Source: UBA8337 sp965662725 (GTDB lineage: Bacteria > Pseudomonadota > Alphaproteobacteria > RS24). Taken from it: DNA of 63,563 nucleotides. Made by a program: the position numbers and the translations under genes. Position 1 is the first letter of the stretch. Each line of letters opens with the position of its first letter. The DNA lies in contig CBFIIT010000006.1 of the NCBI GenBank assembly GCA_965662725.1, positions 1 to 63,563 on the forward strand, in the 5' to 3' direction. The notes below the pieces were generated by a model. That model worked only from the letters and a program-made list of their open reading frames with translations, did no database searches and was not told where the DNA came from. Below, piece by piece: positions 19,501 through 28,161 of this stretch.

Positions 19501-19885
19501 CAATTTCTGGCTGGCAGACGGTCGTTTGACAATTGATGATGCACGGATGAACGGTGCCGCTGTCGGTCTGACCATGCAGGGTGATTATGATATCGGGCGC
19601 GGCGATGTCGATATTGGTGGTACTTTGATACCGGCCTATACGCTGAATTCATTTTTTGGAAAAATCCCGCTTGTCGGGCCGGTGCTTGGCGGCCGCCGTG
19701 GCGAGGGGATTATCGGTATCGGCTATCGTGTGTCGGGTGAAAACGGCAAAGCCAATGTGTTGGTCAATCCGCTTTCGGTTTTGACGCCGGGCGTGTTCCG
19801 CCGCATTTTTGAGCTTGGTATCGGACTGGGTGAGCGCGGTGAAGAATTAAATCCGGATTTGGATGAGCCTGATTTAACCGACTAG
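16535..19885 (+). CDS. AsmA-like/DUF3971 envelope-spanning protein (YhdP-like)
   Basis: A very long protein (1116 residues from ATG 16535). One N-terminal transmembrane helix covers about residues 5-28. A long beta-rich DUF3971-type region follows, then an AsmA-like C-terminal domain (about 900-1080, with LDGRFTMTGFRARNVPVLA-like sequence near the end). Proteins of this type (YhdP, TamB, AsmA relatives) form hydrophobic-groove bridges across the periplasm and move phospholipids to the outer membrane. That role here is by family. The frame is open to 16427, but the ATG at 16535 or 16538 puts the membrane helix at the start. It converges on tyrS with a 5-base gap. Confidence 0.82.
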   Translation: MMQTAKRIFLLLLAVPIISVLLMTALIRFSGLPLGFIDQPLSLFLQQNLGGGMVNLERAALEWNSNTGFFQISAEQIGVDEPTGAGLRADNVAVVFSADAFWQQGQLALQAATIERLTLKQDRRKSLPQAADLILPSLDGTSGTGQLAYVSELAIRDIRVGEYETAASNGSHLLVLREGNRLTATIELAYMANGIESSVNALADIKNDGSGSADIELNNLDPRDIGRFSALLSPLRGIQLPVTALLGIDFAAGGRPKQGTIEVFVEPGSVRLSSAALSVDELIISATADFTSRKIALNDIRFNVGGIAGRMSGAVEYEQNRRGQISEIGLNVSGEGIQVDVPAVFAERLTIPRAEIVTFYDLSRDRIEIERFDVTHNFGMARTAGMVKVSDTNPYFDFTTNFGSMTRAGVEALWPVGIAPRTRKWVDANVRGGKLTAGSLTLNVSLEELVGRAPGTPLREDAMGLDLAFEDVGLQYLSFMPPVENSDMRMRLRGTSFEAEAKGGFVRLPSKDVKRNFSIVQIADATFETPNYRDRNQPVDIRFGGNGQIRDVIRAINVPPLNAVKNIDFDFDRLIGEAFVEAHLNMAIFAPPAQRKLVYKLSGRTKDLAVEGALGPYQLRKGRGFIDIDNQGLHAMGRAEINGFDGGFAWQQPFAPAKAGEAKLAVHGHFSPQAVADLGQSWAGVRLTGAPHINLLVNGPVQKPDNFRLFADLEAAELSMHPLAYQKPVGLPAHIHARIENNADGEVSDISADLTIDDKKITEVTLRLDGDLLSGFKMTPISLGRDRNLVAKLALDDDTRMVTVTADRFDVSRLFASGNREVKLKPEPFEMLPFLGAEAVVDVQLNQVVGQNNVEMDRTQMRVLRRNDLHEELKFQGVFADGSDMVMSIDRDNPVRRRFLIQTERAGNVFRMFDWASEMFGGNLVMNGTLFDTNFSTATGKKDIDGRFTMTGFRARNVPVLASMLSLASLSGIADTLSGDGIKFDKAQGNFWLADGRLTIDDARMNGAAVGLTMQGDYDIGRGDVDIGGTLIPAYTLNSFFGKIPLVGPVLGGRRGEGIIGIGYRVSGENGKANVLVNPLSVLTPGVFRRIFELGIGLGERGEELNPDLDEPDLTD

Positions 19886-19890
19886 CTTGT

Positions 19891-21203
19891 TCAGCCCTTC
19901 AGCTTCAGCAAAACATGCCGCTTTTTACCGAATGATAATTTAATGCTGCCATCTTGCACATCGCTTTCGCCAAGCGTGATGCCAATATCATTTTGCGCCG
20001 CATCATTCACTTTCGCACCACCACCTTGCACCAGACGCCGCGCCTCGCCATTTGACTTGGCCAAACCGGCCAGCACAAAGGCTTCCAGCAGGCCGAGACC
20101 CTCTGCNNNNNNNNNNNNNNNNNNNNNNNNNNNNNNNNNNNNNNNNNNNNNNNNNNNNNNNNNNNNNNNNNNNNNNNNNNNNNNNNNNNNNNNNNNNNNN
20201 NNNNAGCACTGGCACCGCCGCCTTCAAAAGTTTCCAGTGCCGTGGCTTCGGCTTTTTCTGCCGCCGCGCGACCATGGCACATGGCAGTCGCTTCGGTTGC
20301 CAGAATTTTCTTTGCCTCGTTTAAATCGGCCCCTTCAAACGCTTCCAAACGGGCAATTTCATCGAGCGGCAATTCGGTGAATAAACGCAAGAAGCGACCG
20401 ATATCGGCGTCTTCCGTATTGCGCCAAAACTGCCAGTAATCATAGACCGACAGCATATCGTCATTCAGCCAAACCGCGCCTTGTGCTGTTTTGCCCATTT
20501 TCGCGCCGGATGAAGTGGTCAGCAAATTTGTTGTCAGACCGAAAACGCTTTTTTGGTCGCAGCGCCGCGTCAGCTCGATACCGTTAACGATATTGCCCCA
20601 TTGGTCGCTGCCACCCATTTGCAGGCTGCAATCATAGCGCCGGTTCAATTCAAGAAAATCATAGGCTTGTAAAATCATATAATTGAATTCGAGGAAGCTG
20701 AGCGGTTGCTCGCGTTCCAGCCGCAGCTTTACGCTCTCAAAACTCATCATGCGATTGACCGAAAAATGCCGTCCATAATCGCGCAGAAATTCAATATAAT
20801 TGAGGCCGGAAAGCCATTCATCATTATCAACCATAATCGCATCATTTGGCCCATCGCCAAAAGTCAGAAACCGTTCAAAAGTGGCGCGAATGGTTTTCTT
20901 GTTTTCGTCAATTTTGTCCTGCGTCAAGAGCTGGCGGCTTTCATCCTTGCCCGACGGGTCGCCGACTTTTGTTGTGCCGCCGCCAATCACCACAATCGGC
21001 CGATGACCTGCCTGCTGCAGGCGGCGCAGCATGAGAATTGAAATCAAATTACCGACATGCAGCGATGGGGCGGTGCAGTCATAACCGATATAACCGGTGA
21101 CAATGCCTTCATTGGCGGCAGTGTCCAGCCCTTCATCATCTGTGCATTGGGCGATATAGCCGCGTTCGGCGAGCGTTTTCAAAAATTCTGATGTATAGTT
21201 CAT
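19891..21203 (-). CDS. tyrS: Tyrosine--tRNA ligase, interrupted by an assembly gap
   Basis: A class I synthetase that charges tRNA-Tyr. The N-terminal 333 residues (21203 to 20205) include the HIGH-like APSLHVGN, the tyrosine-binding region, QMGGSDQWGNIVNGIE, and the KMSKS-like GAKMGKT. The C-terminal S4 RNA-binding domain (20106 to 19891, 71 residues) has LAKSNGEARRLVQGGGAKVND. The two parts are in different frames across 98 Ns, so the N count is not the true distance. From the usual length of about 417 residues roughly 12-14 residues are missing, meaning a true gap nearer 36-42 bases. The gene is probably intact in the organism. Divergent from anmK. Confidence 0.93.
20107..20204. other. Run of 98 Ns (assembly gap inside tyrS)
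   Basis: Bases 20107-20204 are all N. The flanking tyrS segments fit together only if the real length is a multiple of three, which 98 is not, so this is a scaffold placeholder and not a frameshift in the gene. Confidence 0.99.
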
Positions 21204-21269
21204 GGCGAAAACTGTTACGCAATGCGCCTCGATAAATCAAGGTGGCAAATCAAGTAGGAGCGCCTCTAT

Positions 21270-22370
21270 ATGGCAGCCATTAAAACTGTTCTGGGATTAA
21301 TGAGTGGCACCTCTTTGGATGGTATTGATTTGGCGCTGATGCAAACCGATGGCGAAGCGATTATCAGCCTGCAGCGCGATGGCTTTATGCCCTATCGCGA
21401 AGACACCAAAACCCGGTTGCGTGATATGCTCGACAAAGCCGGCGATATCGCAACTGATGTGCTGCGAGATAGAAGCCAATGGCCGGAAGATTTATTGAAG
21501 GCGGAGGCGTTGGTTACCGATGCGCATAGTCGCGCCGCAAAACAATTCCTCGGTGATGAGACGGCTGAGCTTATCGGTTTTCACGGTCAGACCATCACCC
21601 ACCGACCGGATGAAGCATTCACCTTGCAAATCGGTGACGGGCAGGCGCTGGCGGCAGCTTTGAATTGCGAAACGGTCGGCCAATTTCGATTGAATGATAT
21701 GCAAGCGGGTGGGCAGGGTGCGCCTTTGGCGCCGCTTTATCACGCCGCCTTATCCGGTCCGGCACGTCCGCAAGCCGTGCTTAATTTGGGCGGGGTCGGT
21801 AATCTGACATGGCTCGGTGAAGATGATGCGATTTTGGCTTTTGATACCGGCCCGGGCAATGCGCTGGTTGATGATTGGGTGCAGCAGAAAACCGGCGCGG
21901 CATATGATGCGGATGGGCAATTGGCGGCGCAGGGTAAGGTGAATGAAGACGCGTTGGCCGCTTTGATGATGCATCCGTTTTTTGAGACCGCGCCGCCGAA
22001 ATCACTCGACCGCTTGAGCTTTGATGCCGAACCTGTGCGCGGTCTGTCAGATGCCGATGGCGCGGCGACATTAACCGCCTTCACGGCTGAAGCTGTGGCG
22101 CGGGGTTTGGCTTTTTGTGATGAACAACCTTTACGGCTGATTTTATGCGGCGGCGGGCGACATAATCAAACGCTGGTTTCCATGCTCAGCGCGCGCGCTG
22201 ATATTGGCGTGGTTGATTGCGATATGCTGGATTGGCATGGCGATAGTCTGGAAGCGCAAGCCTTTGCGTGGCTGGCCATGCGCGCCATACGCGGTTTGCC
22301 GCTCAGTCGACCTGAAACGACGGGCGTTCCGGCCGCTATGACAGGCGGCGAGCTTTACAAGCCGTCGTAA
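21270..22370 (+). CDS. anmK: Anhydro-N-acetylmuramic acid kinase
   Basis: Phosphorylates and opens 1,6-anhydro-MurNAc recovered from the cell wall, giving MurNAc-6-phosphate for recycling. The 366-residue length is normal. Hallmarks are the N-terminal phosphate-binding LGLMSGTSLDGIDLAL, GFHGQTITHRP, AVLNLGGVGNLTWL, and DTGPGNALVDDW near residue 195. The catalytic aspartate family position falls in that last segment. Divergent from tyrS with a 66-base gap, a common arrangement in alphaproteobacteria. It complements the amidase, PBP1A and M23 peptidase in this window by recycling what they release. Confidence 0.95.
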   Translation: MAAIKTVLGLMSGTSLDGIDLALMQTDGEAIISLQRDGFMPYREDTKTRLRDMLDKAGDIATDVLRDRSQWPEDLLKAEALVTDAHSRAAKQFLGDETAELIGFHGQTITHRPDEAFTLQIGDGQALAAALNCETVGQFRLNDMQAGGQGAPLAPLYHAALSGPARPQAVLNLGGVGNLTWLGEDDAILAFDTGPGNALVDDWVQQKTGAAYDADGQLAAQGKVNEDALAALMMHPFFETAPPKSLDRLSFDAEPVRGLSDADGAATLTAFTAEAVARGLAFCDEQPLRLILCGGGRHNQTLVSMLSARADIGVVDCDMLDWHGDSLEAQAFAWLAMRAIRGLPLSRPETTGVPAAMTGGELYKPS

Positions 22371-22382
22371 AACCGCTGTGTT

Positions 22383-23030
22383 TTAGCCGATTTCCGGAAT
22401 CCGGCGGTCGAGATAGGCGCCGACAAGATTATCCAGCTTCTCTAAATCTTTTTCGAAGAAGTGATTGGCACCTTTCAGGTTTTCATAATCAATAGTGATG
22501 CCTTTTTGCTGCTGCAATCGTTCGACCAGTTTCACCGTATCTTCTTTCGGCACAATGCGGTCGGCATCGCCATGTGCAATCAGGCCACTGGCCGGACAGG
22601 GGGCCAAAAAGGTGAAGTCATAGAAATTGGCAGGTGGAGCGACGGAGATGAAACCGGAAATCTCAGGCCGACGCATCAGTAATTGCATGCCGATCCACGC
22701 GCCGAAACTATAGCCGGCAATCCAGCATTGTCGCGCATCTGCGCTTAGTGTTTGCAGCCAATCAAGCGCGGCGGCGGCATCTGACAATTCGCCAATGCCT
22801 TCATCAAATTCGCCTTGGCTGCGCCCAACGCCACGAAAATTAAATCGCAATACCGAAAAACCGCGATCAGCAAATTGGTGATATAGCTGATAGGCGACCG
22901 GATTATTCATATTGCCCCCCAATTGCGGCAATGGATGCAGAATGAGTGCAATTGGCGCCCCCGCTTCCTTATTCTGTGTGAATCGGCCTTCGAGACGACC
23001 CTCAGGGCCGTTGAAAATAATTTCCGGCAT
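22383..23030 (-). CDS. Alpha/beta hydrolase of unknown substrate
   Basis: A 215-residue cytoplasmic hydrolase with the alpha/beta fold. The nucleophile elbow is GYSFG with S108. The likely acid is D157 in HGDADRIVP and the histidine is H190 in KGANHFF. The oxyanion strand has LILHPLPQLGGNMNN, and NFRGVGRSQG is typical of the small 'YPR/COG2945-type' esterases. No signal peptide is seen. The substrate cannot be told from sequence. It converges on anmK (12-base gap) and is divergent from iscR; the IscR-type operator lies in the shared region, so iron or Fe-S control of this gene is possible but not shown. Confidence 0.85.
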   Translation of the reverse strand: MPEIIFNGPEGRLEGRFTQNKEAGAPIALILHPLPQLGGNMNNPVAYQLYHQFADRGFSVLRFNFRGVGRSQGEFDEGIGELSDAAAALDWLQTLSADARQCWIAGYSFGAWIGMQLLMRRPEISGFISVAPPANFYDFTFLAPCPASGLIAHGDADRIVPKEDTVKLVERLQQQKGITIDYENLKGANHFFEKDLEKLDNLVGAYLDRRIPEIG

Positions 23031-23048
23031 TTTGTCCCCCGCCAGCTA

Positions 23049-23073
23049 ATACTTGACTAAATTAGTCGGAATT
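23049..23073 (+). promoter_or_regulatory. IscR-type operator overlapping the iscR-suf promoter
   Basis: The stretch begins ATACTTGACTAAATTAGTC and agrees with the E. coli type 1 IscR consensus (ATASYYGACTRWWWYAGTCRRSTAT) at all but about two positions. It contains the inverted repeat GACT-AAATT-AGTC. TTGACT at 23053-23058 can act as a -35, with TATATC at 23076-23081 as -10 after 17 bases. A bound regulator would block polymerase, giving feedback repression of the operon by its own first gene. Confidence 0.75.
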
Positions 23074-23173
23074 ACTATATCCGAGATAGATTTGGCACTC
23101 TTGATAGCCAATGCTGCATCAAAATTGCAAGAGATTTCGTAAAAGCCAAATTTATACAAGGGGTTAAGAGGAA

Positions 23174-23614
23174 GTGAAGATATCGACACGAGGCCGTTAT
23201 GCGGTCATGGCCATGGCTGATATGGCTCATTTGGCTAAATCGGGCGGCAAAGGCCCGGTTTCTCTTGCTGATATCAGTCGGCGACAGGAAATTTCTTTGA
23301 ACTATCTTGAGCAGATATTCGGTGATTTGCGCCGTGCGGAACTGGTGGAAAGTCGCCGTGGCAAGAATGGTGGTTATTTGCTGGCCGGGCCTTTGGAAAG
23401 CATTCGCATTGGTGATGTTATTCGCGCCGTTGATGAGCCGGTTGAAGTGACGCGCTGCGGTTCGGCTGCCGGTTGCTTGAAGAAACAGGGGCGTTGTCTA
23501 ACGCATGATTTATGGGCGCATCTCGGCGGCACAATTCATACGTTCCTAAATTCAATTTCGTTGGATGATTTGGTCAATGGCCGGATGCCGCAAGTTTTGG
23601 AGGCGGCGGAATGA
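23174..23614 (+). CDS. iscR: Rrf2-family Fe-S cluster regulator IscR
   Basis: A 146-residue winged-helix regulator that senses cellular Fe-S status by carrying a [2Fe-2S] cluster. The N-terminal wing-helix starts MKISTRGRYAVMAMAD. Cluster ligands are visible as C95, C101 and C108 with the nearby H111 in RCLTHDLW. The spacing C-x5-C-x6-C is one residue longer between the last two cysteines than in E. coli IscR (C92, C98, C104). The start is GTG, after AAGAGGA. It is the first gene of the SUF operon and its predicted binding site lies 100 bases upstream. The stop overlaps the start of the cysteine desulfurase gene as ATGA. Confidence 0.94.
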   Translation: MKISTRGRYAVMAMADMAHLAKSGGKGPVSLADISRRQEISLNYLEQIFGDLRRAELVESRRGKNGGYLLAGPLESIRIGDVIRAVDEPVEVTRCGSAAGCLKKQGRCLTHDLWAHLGGTIHTFLNSISLDDLVNGRMPQVLEAAE

Positions 23615-24738
23615 ACCGCGTCTATCTCGATTATAACGCCACTGCGCCCCTGCGCCCCGAAGCGCGTGACGCGCTAATGGCGGCATTGGATATCGGCAAT
23701 CCGTCTTCGGTTCACGAAGAGGGGCGAAAAGCGCGCGCCTTGGTTGAAGCGGCGCGGGCAGATATTGCCGCGCTGGTCGGTGCGCCTGCCGAGACGGTTA
23801 TCTTTACGTCCGGCGGCACAGAGGCTTGCAATTTGGCGCTCGGTTTGCGGCAAGCGCCGAGCGGAGAGATAAAGCGTTTGCTGGTTAGTGCGATTGAACA
23901 TAGCGCCGTGCTGGCGGCGGCGCATGAGAGCGGTCTGCCGGTTGAAGAGCTGCCGATTTTGACCGATGGCACGTTAAACCTTGAGGCGTTGGATGCAGCT
24001 TTGGCCGATGACAGTCCTGCACTGGTTTGTGTGATGCTGGCCAATAATGAAACCGGCATTATTCAGCCGATTGCCGATATTGCCGCAAAAACCCGGGCGC
24101 ATGGCAGCTTGCTGTTTTGCGATGCGGTGCAGGCGGCGGGCAAAGTCGAGATTAATTTATTTGCGCTTGGTGTTGATGCGCTGAGCCTGTCCGGTCATAA
24201 AATCGGCGCGCCAATGGGTGTTGGTGCTTTGGTTACGCGGCCGGCGGTTGTCGTGCCGCCGCAGCTTATTGGCGGCGGACAGGAATTGGGTCGTCGTGCC
24301 GGTTCGGAAAACATCTCCGGCATCGCAGCTTTCGCGGCGGCGGCCAAAGCGGCGCAACGCGATTTGGATGCATTTCAAACGCTTGCGGGGCAGCGCGATG
24401 CGATGGAAGCGGGTTTGCAGGCGGCGCAGCCCTCAATAGAAATTTTCGGTATTGGTGCGCCGCGCTTGGCCAATACCAGTTGCTTTGCCTTGGCCGGTCT
24501 CAACTCGGAAACATTGGTCATGGCGCTGGACCTTGCCGGTGTGGCGGTCAGTGCCGGTTCGGCCTGTTCCAGCGGCAAGGTGTCGCGCAGCCATGTGCTG
24601 GCTGCCATGGGGGTGGAAACCCATATAAGTAAGGGCGTGTTGCGGGTCAGCCTTGGTTGGCAAAGCCAAGCTGAAGACACGCAAAAATTGATCGATGAAT
24701 GGAGCAAGCTGGCCGGTCGCGCGCTGGCAGCGGAGTAG
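23611..24738 (+). CDS. iscS: Cysteine desulfurase, IscS/NifS type
   Basis: A PLP enzyme that takes sulfur from cysteine as a protein-bound persulfide. 375 residues. PLP lysine K197 sits in LSGHKIGAPMG and the persulfide cysteine C319 in SAGSACSSGKVSRS, the flexible-loop arrangement of group I desulfurases. The N-terminal MNRVYLDYNATAPLRPEA is characteristic. It overlaps iscR by four bases and precedes sufB by three. A second desulfurase of the SufS type is encoded downstream in the same operon. IscU, HscA, HscB and ferredoxin genes are absent, so this enzyme probably serves the SUF machinery or tRNA thiolation (inference). Confidence 0.93.
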   Translation: MNRVYLDYNATAPLRPEARDALMAALDIGNPSSVHEEGRKARALVEAARADIAALVGAPAETVIFTSGGTEACNLALGLRQAPSGEIKRLLVSAIEHSAVLAAAHESGLPVEELPILTDGTLNLEALDAALADDSPALVCVMLANNETGIIQPIADIAAKTRAHGSLLFCDAVQAAGKVEINLFALGVDALSLSGHKIGAPMGVGALVTRPAVVVPPQLIGGGQELGRRAGSENISGIAAFAAAAKAAQRDLDAFQTLAGQRDAMEAGLQAAQPSIEIFGIGAPRLANTSCFALAGLNSETLVMALDLAGVAVSAGSACSSGKVSRSHVLAAMGVETHISKGVLRVSLGWQSQAEDTQKLIDEWSKLAGRALAAE

Positions 24739-24741
24739 GAA

Positions 24742-26223
24742 ATGAGTGAAGCAAAAGCCTCAATCGATAAGGAAACAGTCGATCAGGTCGCCAAATTTGG
24801 CGGTGAGCATTATAAATATGGCTTCACCACTGAAATTGATGTCGACAGAATTGCCAATGGTCTGAGCGAAGATATTATTCGCTTTATTTCAGCCAAAAAA
24901 GAAGAGCCGCAATGGTTGCTTGATTGGCGGCTGGATGCTTATGAGCGTTGGAAAACAATGGAAGAGCCGGAATGGGCGCATGTCGATTATCCGAAGATCG
25001 ATTATCAGGATTTGTGCTATTACGCGGCGCCTAAATCAATGGAAGACGGTCCGAAAAGCCTGGATGAAGTTGACCCGCAATTGCTCGAAACCTATGAAAA
25101 ACTGGGCATTCCACTGCAAGAGCAGGAAGTGCTGGCAGGGGTTCGCAAAGTGGCGGTGGACGCGGTTTTTGACAGCGTGTCTGTCGGCACGACTTTTCGC
25201 GAAGAGCTGGCCAAGGACGGGGTGATTTTCTGTTCCTTTTCGGAAGCAGTGCAAGAGCATCCGGAATTGGTGAAAAAATATCTCGGTTCGGTTGTGCCGA
25301 AATCGGATAATTATTTTGCCGCGCTCAATTCGGCGGTGTTTTCTGACGGCTCGTTTTGCTACATCCCGCCGGGTGTGAAATGCCCGATGGAATTGTCAAC
25401 TTACTTCCGTATTAACGAAGCCAATACCGGCCAGTTTGAGCGCACTTTGGTGATTGCCGATAAGGGCGCCTATGTCAGCTATCTGGAAGGCTGCACTGCG
25501 CCCATGCGCGATGAAAATCAATTGCACGCAGCAGTTGTGGAGCTGGTTGCCTTGGAAGACGCCGAAATAAAATACTCAACAGTGCAAAACTGGTATCCGG
25601 GCGATGAGAACGGCAAGGGCGGGATTTATAATTTCGTGACCAAACGCGGTGACTGCCGCGAGGCGCGTGCGCGCATAAGCTGGACGCAAGTTGAAACCGG
25701 TTCGGCCGTAACATGGAAATATCCGAGCTGCATTTTGCGCGGCGATGACTCGGTTGGTGAGTTCTATTCAATCGCCATTTCGAATAATTTGCAGCAGGTG
25801 GATAGCGGCACGAAAATGTTGCATCTGGGCAAAAATACATCCAGCCGCATCATCTCAAAAGGTATTTCAGCCGGCCGCTCATCAAATGCGTATCGCGGGC
25901 AGGTGAGCGTGCATCCGAAGGCGTCGGGGGCACGTAATTTCACCCAATGCGACAGCCTGCTTATCGGCGATAAATGCGCCGCTCATACAGTGCCTTATAT
26001 TGAGGCGAAAAACCTGTCAGCGGTGCTGGAACATGAGGCGACAACATCGAAAATCAGCGATGATCAGTTGTTTTTCTGTCAGCAACGTGGCCTTGATCCG
26101 GAAGAAGCCGTGGCCCTTATCGTCAATGGGTTTTGCCGCGATGTATTACAACATTTGCCGATGGAATTTGCCGTGGAAGCGCAAAAACTGGTCGGTATTT
26201 CTTTGGAAGGAAGTGTCGGATGA
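24742..26223 (+). CDS. sufB: Fe-S cluster assembly scaffold SufB
   Basis: SufB forms the SufBC2D complex on which Fe-S clusters are built. 493 residues, matching the family. The N-terminal third is helical and the beta-helix core follows. The segments YVSYLEGCTAPMRDENQLHAA and GLDPEEAVALIVNGFCRDV are diagnostic, and the conserved cysteine in LEGC is present. It is translated directly after iscS and overlaps sufC by four bases (ATGA). Confidence 0.97.
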   Translation: MSEAKASIDKETVDQVAKFGGEHYKYGFTTEIDVDRIANGLSEDIIRFISAKKEEPQWLLDWRLDAYERWKTMEEPEWAHVDYPKIDYQDLCYYAAPKSMEDGPKSLDEVDPQLLETYEKLGIPLQEQEVLAGVRKVAVDAVFDSVSVGTTFREELAKDGVIFCSFSEAVQEHPELVKKYLGSVVPKSDNYFAALNSAVFSDGSFCYIPPGVKCPMELSTYFRINEANTGQFERTLVIADKGAYVSYLEGCTAPMRDENQLHAAVVELVALEDAEIKYSTVQNWYPGDENGKGGIYNFVTKRGDCREARARISWTQVETGSAVTWKYPSCILRGDDSVGEFYSIAISNNLQQVDSGTKMLHLGKNTSSRIISKGISAGRSSNAYRGQVSVHPKASGARNFTQCDSLLIGDKCAAHTVPYIEAKNLSAVLEHEATTSKISDDQLFFCQQRGLDPEEAVALIVNGFCRDVLQHLPMEFAVEAQKLVGISLEGSVG

Positions 26224-26984
26224 GTGCGCTGCTCGAAATCAATAATTTACATGCCGGTATTGATGGCACACCGATTTTGAACGGTCTCTCTTTGGCCATT
26301 CAGCCGGGCGAAGTGCATGCGATTATGGGGCCGAACGGCTCGGGCAAATCAACCTTGTCTTATGTCTTATCAGGCAAAGACGGTTATGACGTCACCGATG
26401 GCGATATGTTGTTTGACGGCAAATCGCTGGCTGATATGGAGCCTGAAGAGCGCGCCATTGCAGGTCTGTTTTTGGCCTTTCAATATCCGTTGGAAATTCC
26501 CGGCGTCACCAATATGACGTTTCTGAAAACCTCTTTAAATGCCATTCGCCGTGGTCGCGGTGAAGACGAGATGGACGCGGCCAGTTTTCTTCGCCTCGCA
26601 CGCGAAACTTCAAAATCACTGGGCATGAATGATGAAATGCTGAAACGACAACTCAATGTCGGATTTTCCGGTGGCGAAAAAAAGCGCAATGAAATTTTGC
26701 AAATGGCGATGCTGGAACCGAAGCTGGCCATTTTGGACGAGACCGATAGCGGCCTCGACATTGATGCGTTGAAAACAGTGGCGGAAGGGGTGAATGCGTT
26801 GCGCGCGCCTGACCGCGGCATGCTGGTCATCACCCATTATCAACGTCTGCTTGATTTCATTAAGCCGGATGTCGTGCATGTTATGGCAGCCGGTCGGGTG
26901 GTTAAATCCGGTGGTCCGGAATTGGCTTTAGAACTTGAGAAATCGGGCTATGCCGAATTTGTCGGAGAGACCGTAAATGCTTGA
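26220..26984 (+). CDS. sufC: Fe-S assembly ATPase SufC
   Basis: A soluble ABC-type ATPase that drives rearrangement of SufB-SufD. From ATG 26220 it has 254 residues. Walker A is GPNGSGKST, the signature is FSGGEKKRNE, and Walker B runs into LAILDETDSGLDIDAL. The usual ABC D-loop is present and there is no transmembrane domain. A longer open frame to 26133 exists, but it would overlap sufB and lacks homology; the ATGA junction with sufB sets the start. It overlaps sufD by 8 bases. Confidence 0.97.
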   Translation: MSALLEINNLHAGIDGTPILNGLSLAIQPGEVHAIMGPNGSGKSTLSYVLSGKDGYDVTDGDMLFDGKSLADMEPEERAIAGLFLAFQYPLEIPGVTNMTFLKTSLNAIRRGRGEDEMDAASFLRLARETSKSLGMNDEMLKRQLNVGFSGGEKKRNEILQMAMLEPKLAILDETDSGLDIDALKTVAEGVNALRAPDRGMLVITHYQRLLDFIKPDVVHVMAAGRVVKSGGPELALELEKSGYAEFVGETVNA

Positions 26985-28161
26985 TGCACAAGCCCATTTT
27001 AACCGCATAAGCGGTGACTTGCCGGGCGATATGGCGGCACGCAATGCAGCTTTAGCGGCGGCGGAAGCCATTGGTTTGCCGACCCGCAGGCAAGAGGCGT
27101 GGCACTATACGGATTTGGCGCGTCTGCTGAAAAACAGCACGGATGACCGGCTCGACGCGGTTAATTTTCTCGCTGTCAATCCGGCCATGTTCATTTTTGA
27201 CAACGGTAAAATGGTTGAGCAGGCGAGCGCTGACAATATGACCGTGCATACGTTTTCTGCCGATATGGCAGTCTGTGAAAACGCAATGCTTGATTATAAC
27301 GCCGCTTTGGCAACAGATGGCTTGCATGTTGATATAACCGGTAGCCTCTCACAACCTCTGGTTGTGATTGCTTCGGGCACTGAGCCGACGCATCTCAGTC
27401 ATAAAATTACACTCGCCGCTGACGCGAAGGCAGTGATTATTGATAATCATTTATCGGCCGCATACACCAATGCACGCTGGCAGCTTCAGCTTGGTGAAAA
27501 TGCCGAATTGACGATTATTCGTTTGCAGCAGGCCGGGCATCAAATCGGCAGTTCGCAGATTGAGTTGGCAGCCGGTGCGCAGTTCAAATCGGTTGCTTTG
27601 GTCACCGGCGGTGCCTTGGCGCGCCATGAAGCGGAAATTGCGCTGCAAGCAGCAGGCGCGCATGCTGAATTGCACAGCGCGGTTTTGGGGCGTGGCGATA
27701 ATCATGCTGATTTTACCTATGTGATTGACCATCAAGCGGCTGAAACAACAAGCAATACAAGTGCTTATAATGTGCTGGATGATGCCGCGCGTGGTGTCTT
27801 CCAAGGCAAGGTAATTGTCCGCAAAGACGCGCAACATGTTGATGCACAAATGCAAACCCGCGCCATGATGTTGTCAAACCGTGCCGAAATGGATGCCAAG
27901 CCGGAATTGGAAATTTACGCCGATGACGTTGCTTGCGCTCATGGTTCGGCAATTGGTGAGCTGGATCGTGATGCGCTGTTTTTCTTGCGCTCTCGCGGTC
28001 TTGACGAAGCCAGCGCGAGGCATCTTTTGGTTGCCGGGTTTATGGAGCAAGTCTTGGCGCATATTGATGATGATGGTTTGGCGGAAGTGCTTCGCGCGCT
28101 GGTTGCACAAAAGATTGGCGCACAGTTTTCGCCTGATGCGCGCAATGAGGAGACGGTTTGA
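26977..28161 (+). CDS. sufD: Fe-S assembly protein SufD
   Basis: A partner of SufB in the SufBC2D scaffold; it promotes iron entry. 394 residues, with a divergent N-terminal helical part containing RRQEAWHYTDL (a typical SufD signature) and a beta-helix C-terminal half ending in the SufB/D-shared SRGLDEASARHLLVAGFM. The conserved histidine region CAHGSAIGELD is present. Start and stop overlap sufC (8 bases) and sufS (1 base), so translation of the four suf genes is coupled. Confidence 0.95.
   Translation: MLDAQAHFNRISGDLPGDMAARNAALAAAEAIGLPTRRQEAWHYTDLARLLKNSTDDRLDAVNFLAVNPAMFIFDNGKMVEQASADNMTVHTFSADMAVCENAMLDYNAALATDGLHVDITGSLSQPLVVIASGTEPTHLSHKITLAADAKAVIIDNHLSAAYTNARWQLQLGENAELTIIRLQQAGHQIGSSQIELAAGAQFKSVALVTGGALARHEAEIALQAAGAHAELHSAVLGRGDNHADFTYVIDHQAAETTSNTSAYNVLDDAARGVFQGKVIVRKDAQHVDAQMQTRAMMLSNRAEMDAKPELEIYADDVACAHGSAIGELDRDALFFLRSRGLDEASARHLLVAGFMEQVLAHIDDDGLAEVLRALVAQKIGAQFSPDARNEETV

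Noticed and set aside
20007..20106. Premature end of tyrS in the frame that crosses the Ns
   Set aside because: The frame change is caused by the arbitrary number of Ns; the correct C-terminal domain is intact in another frame.
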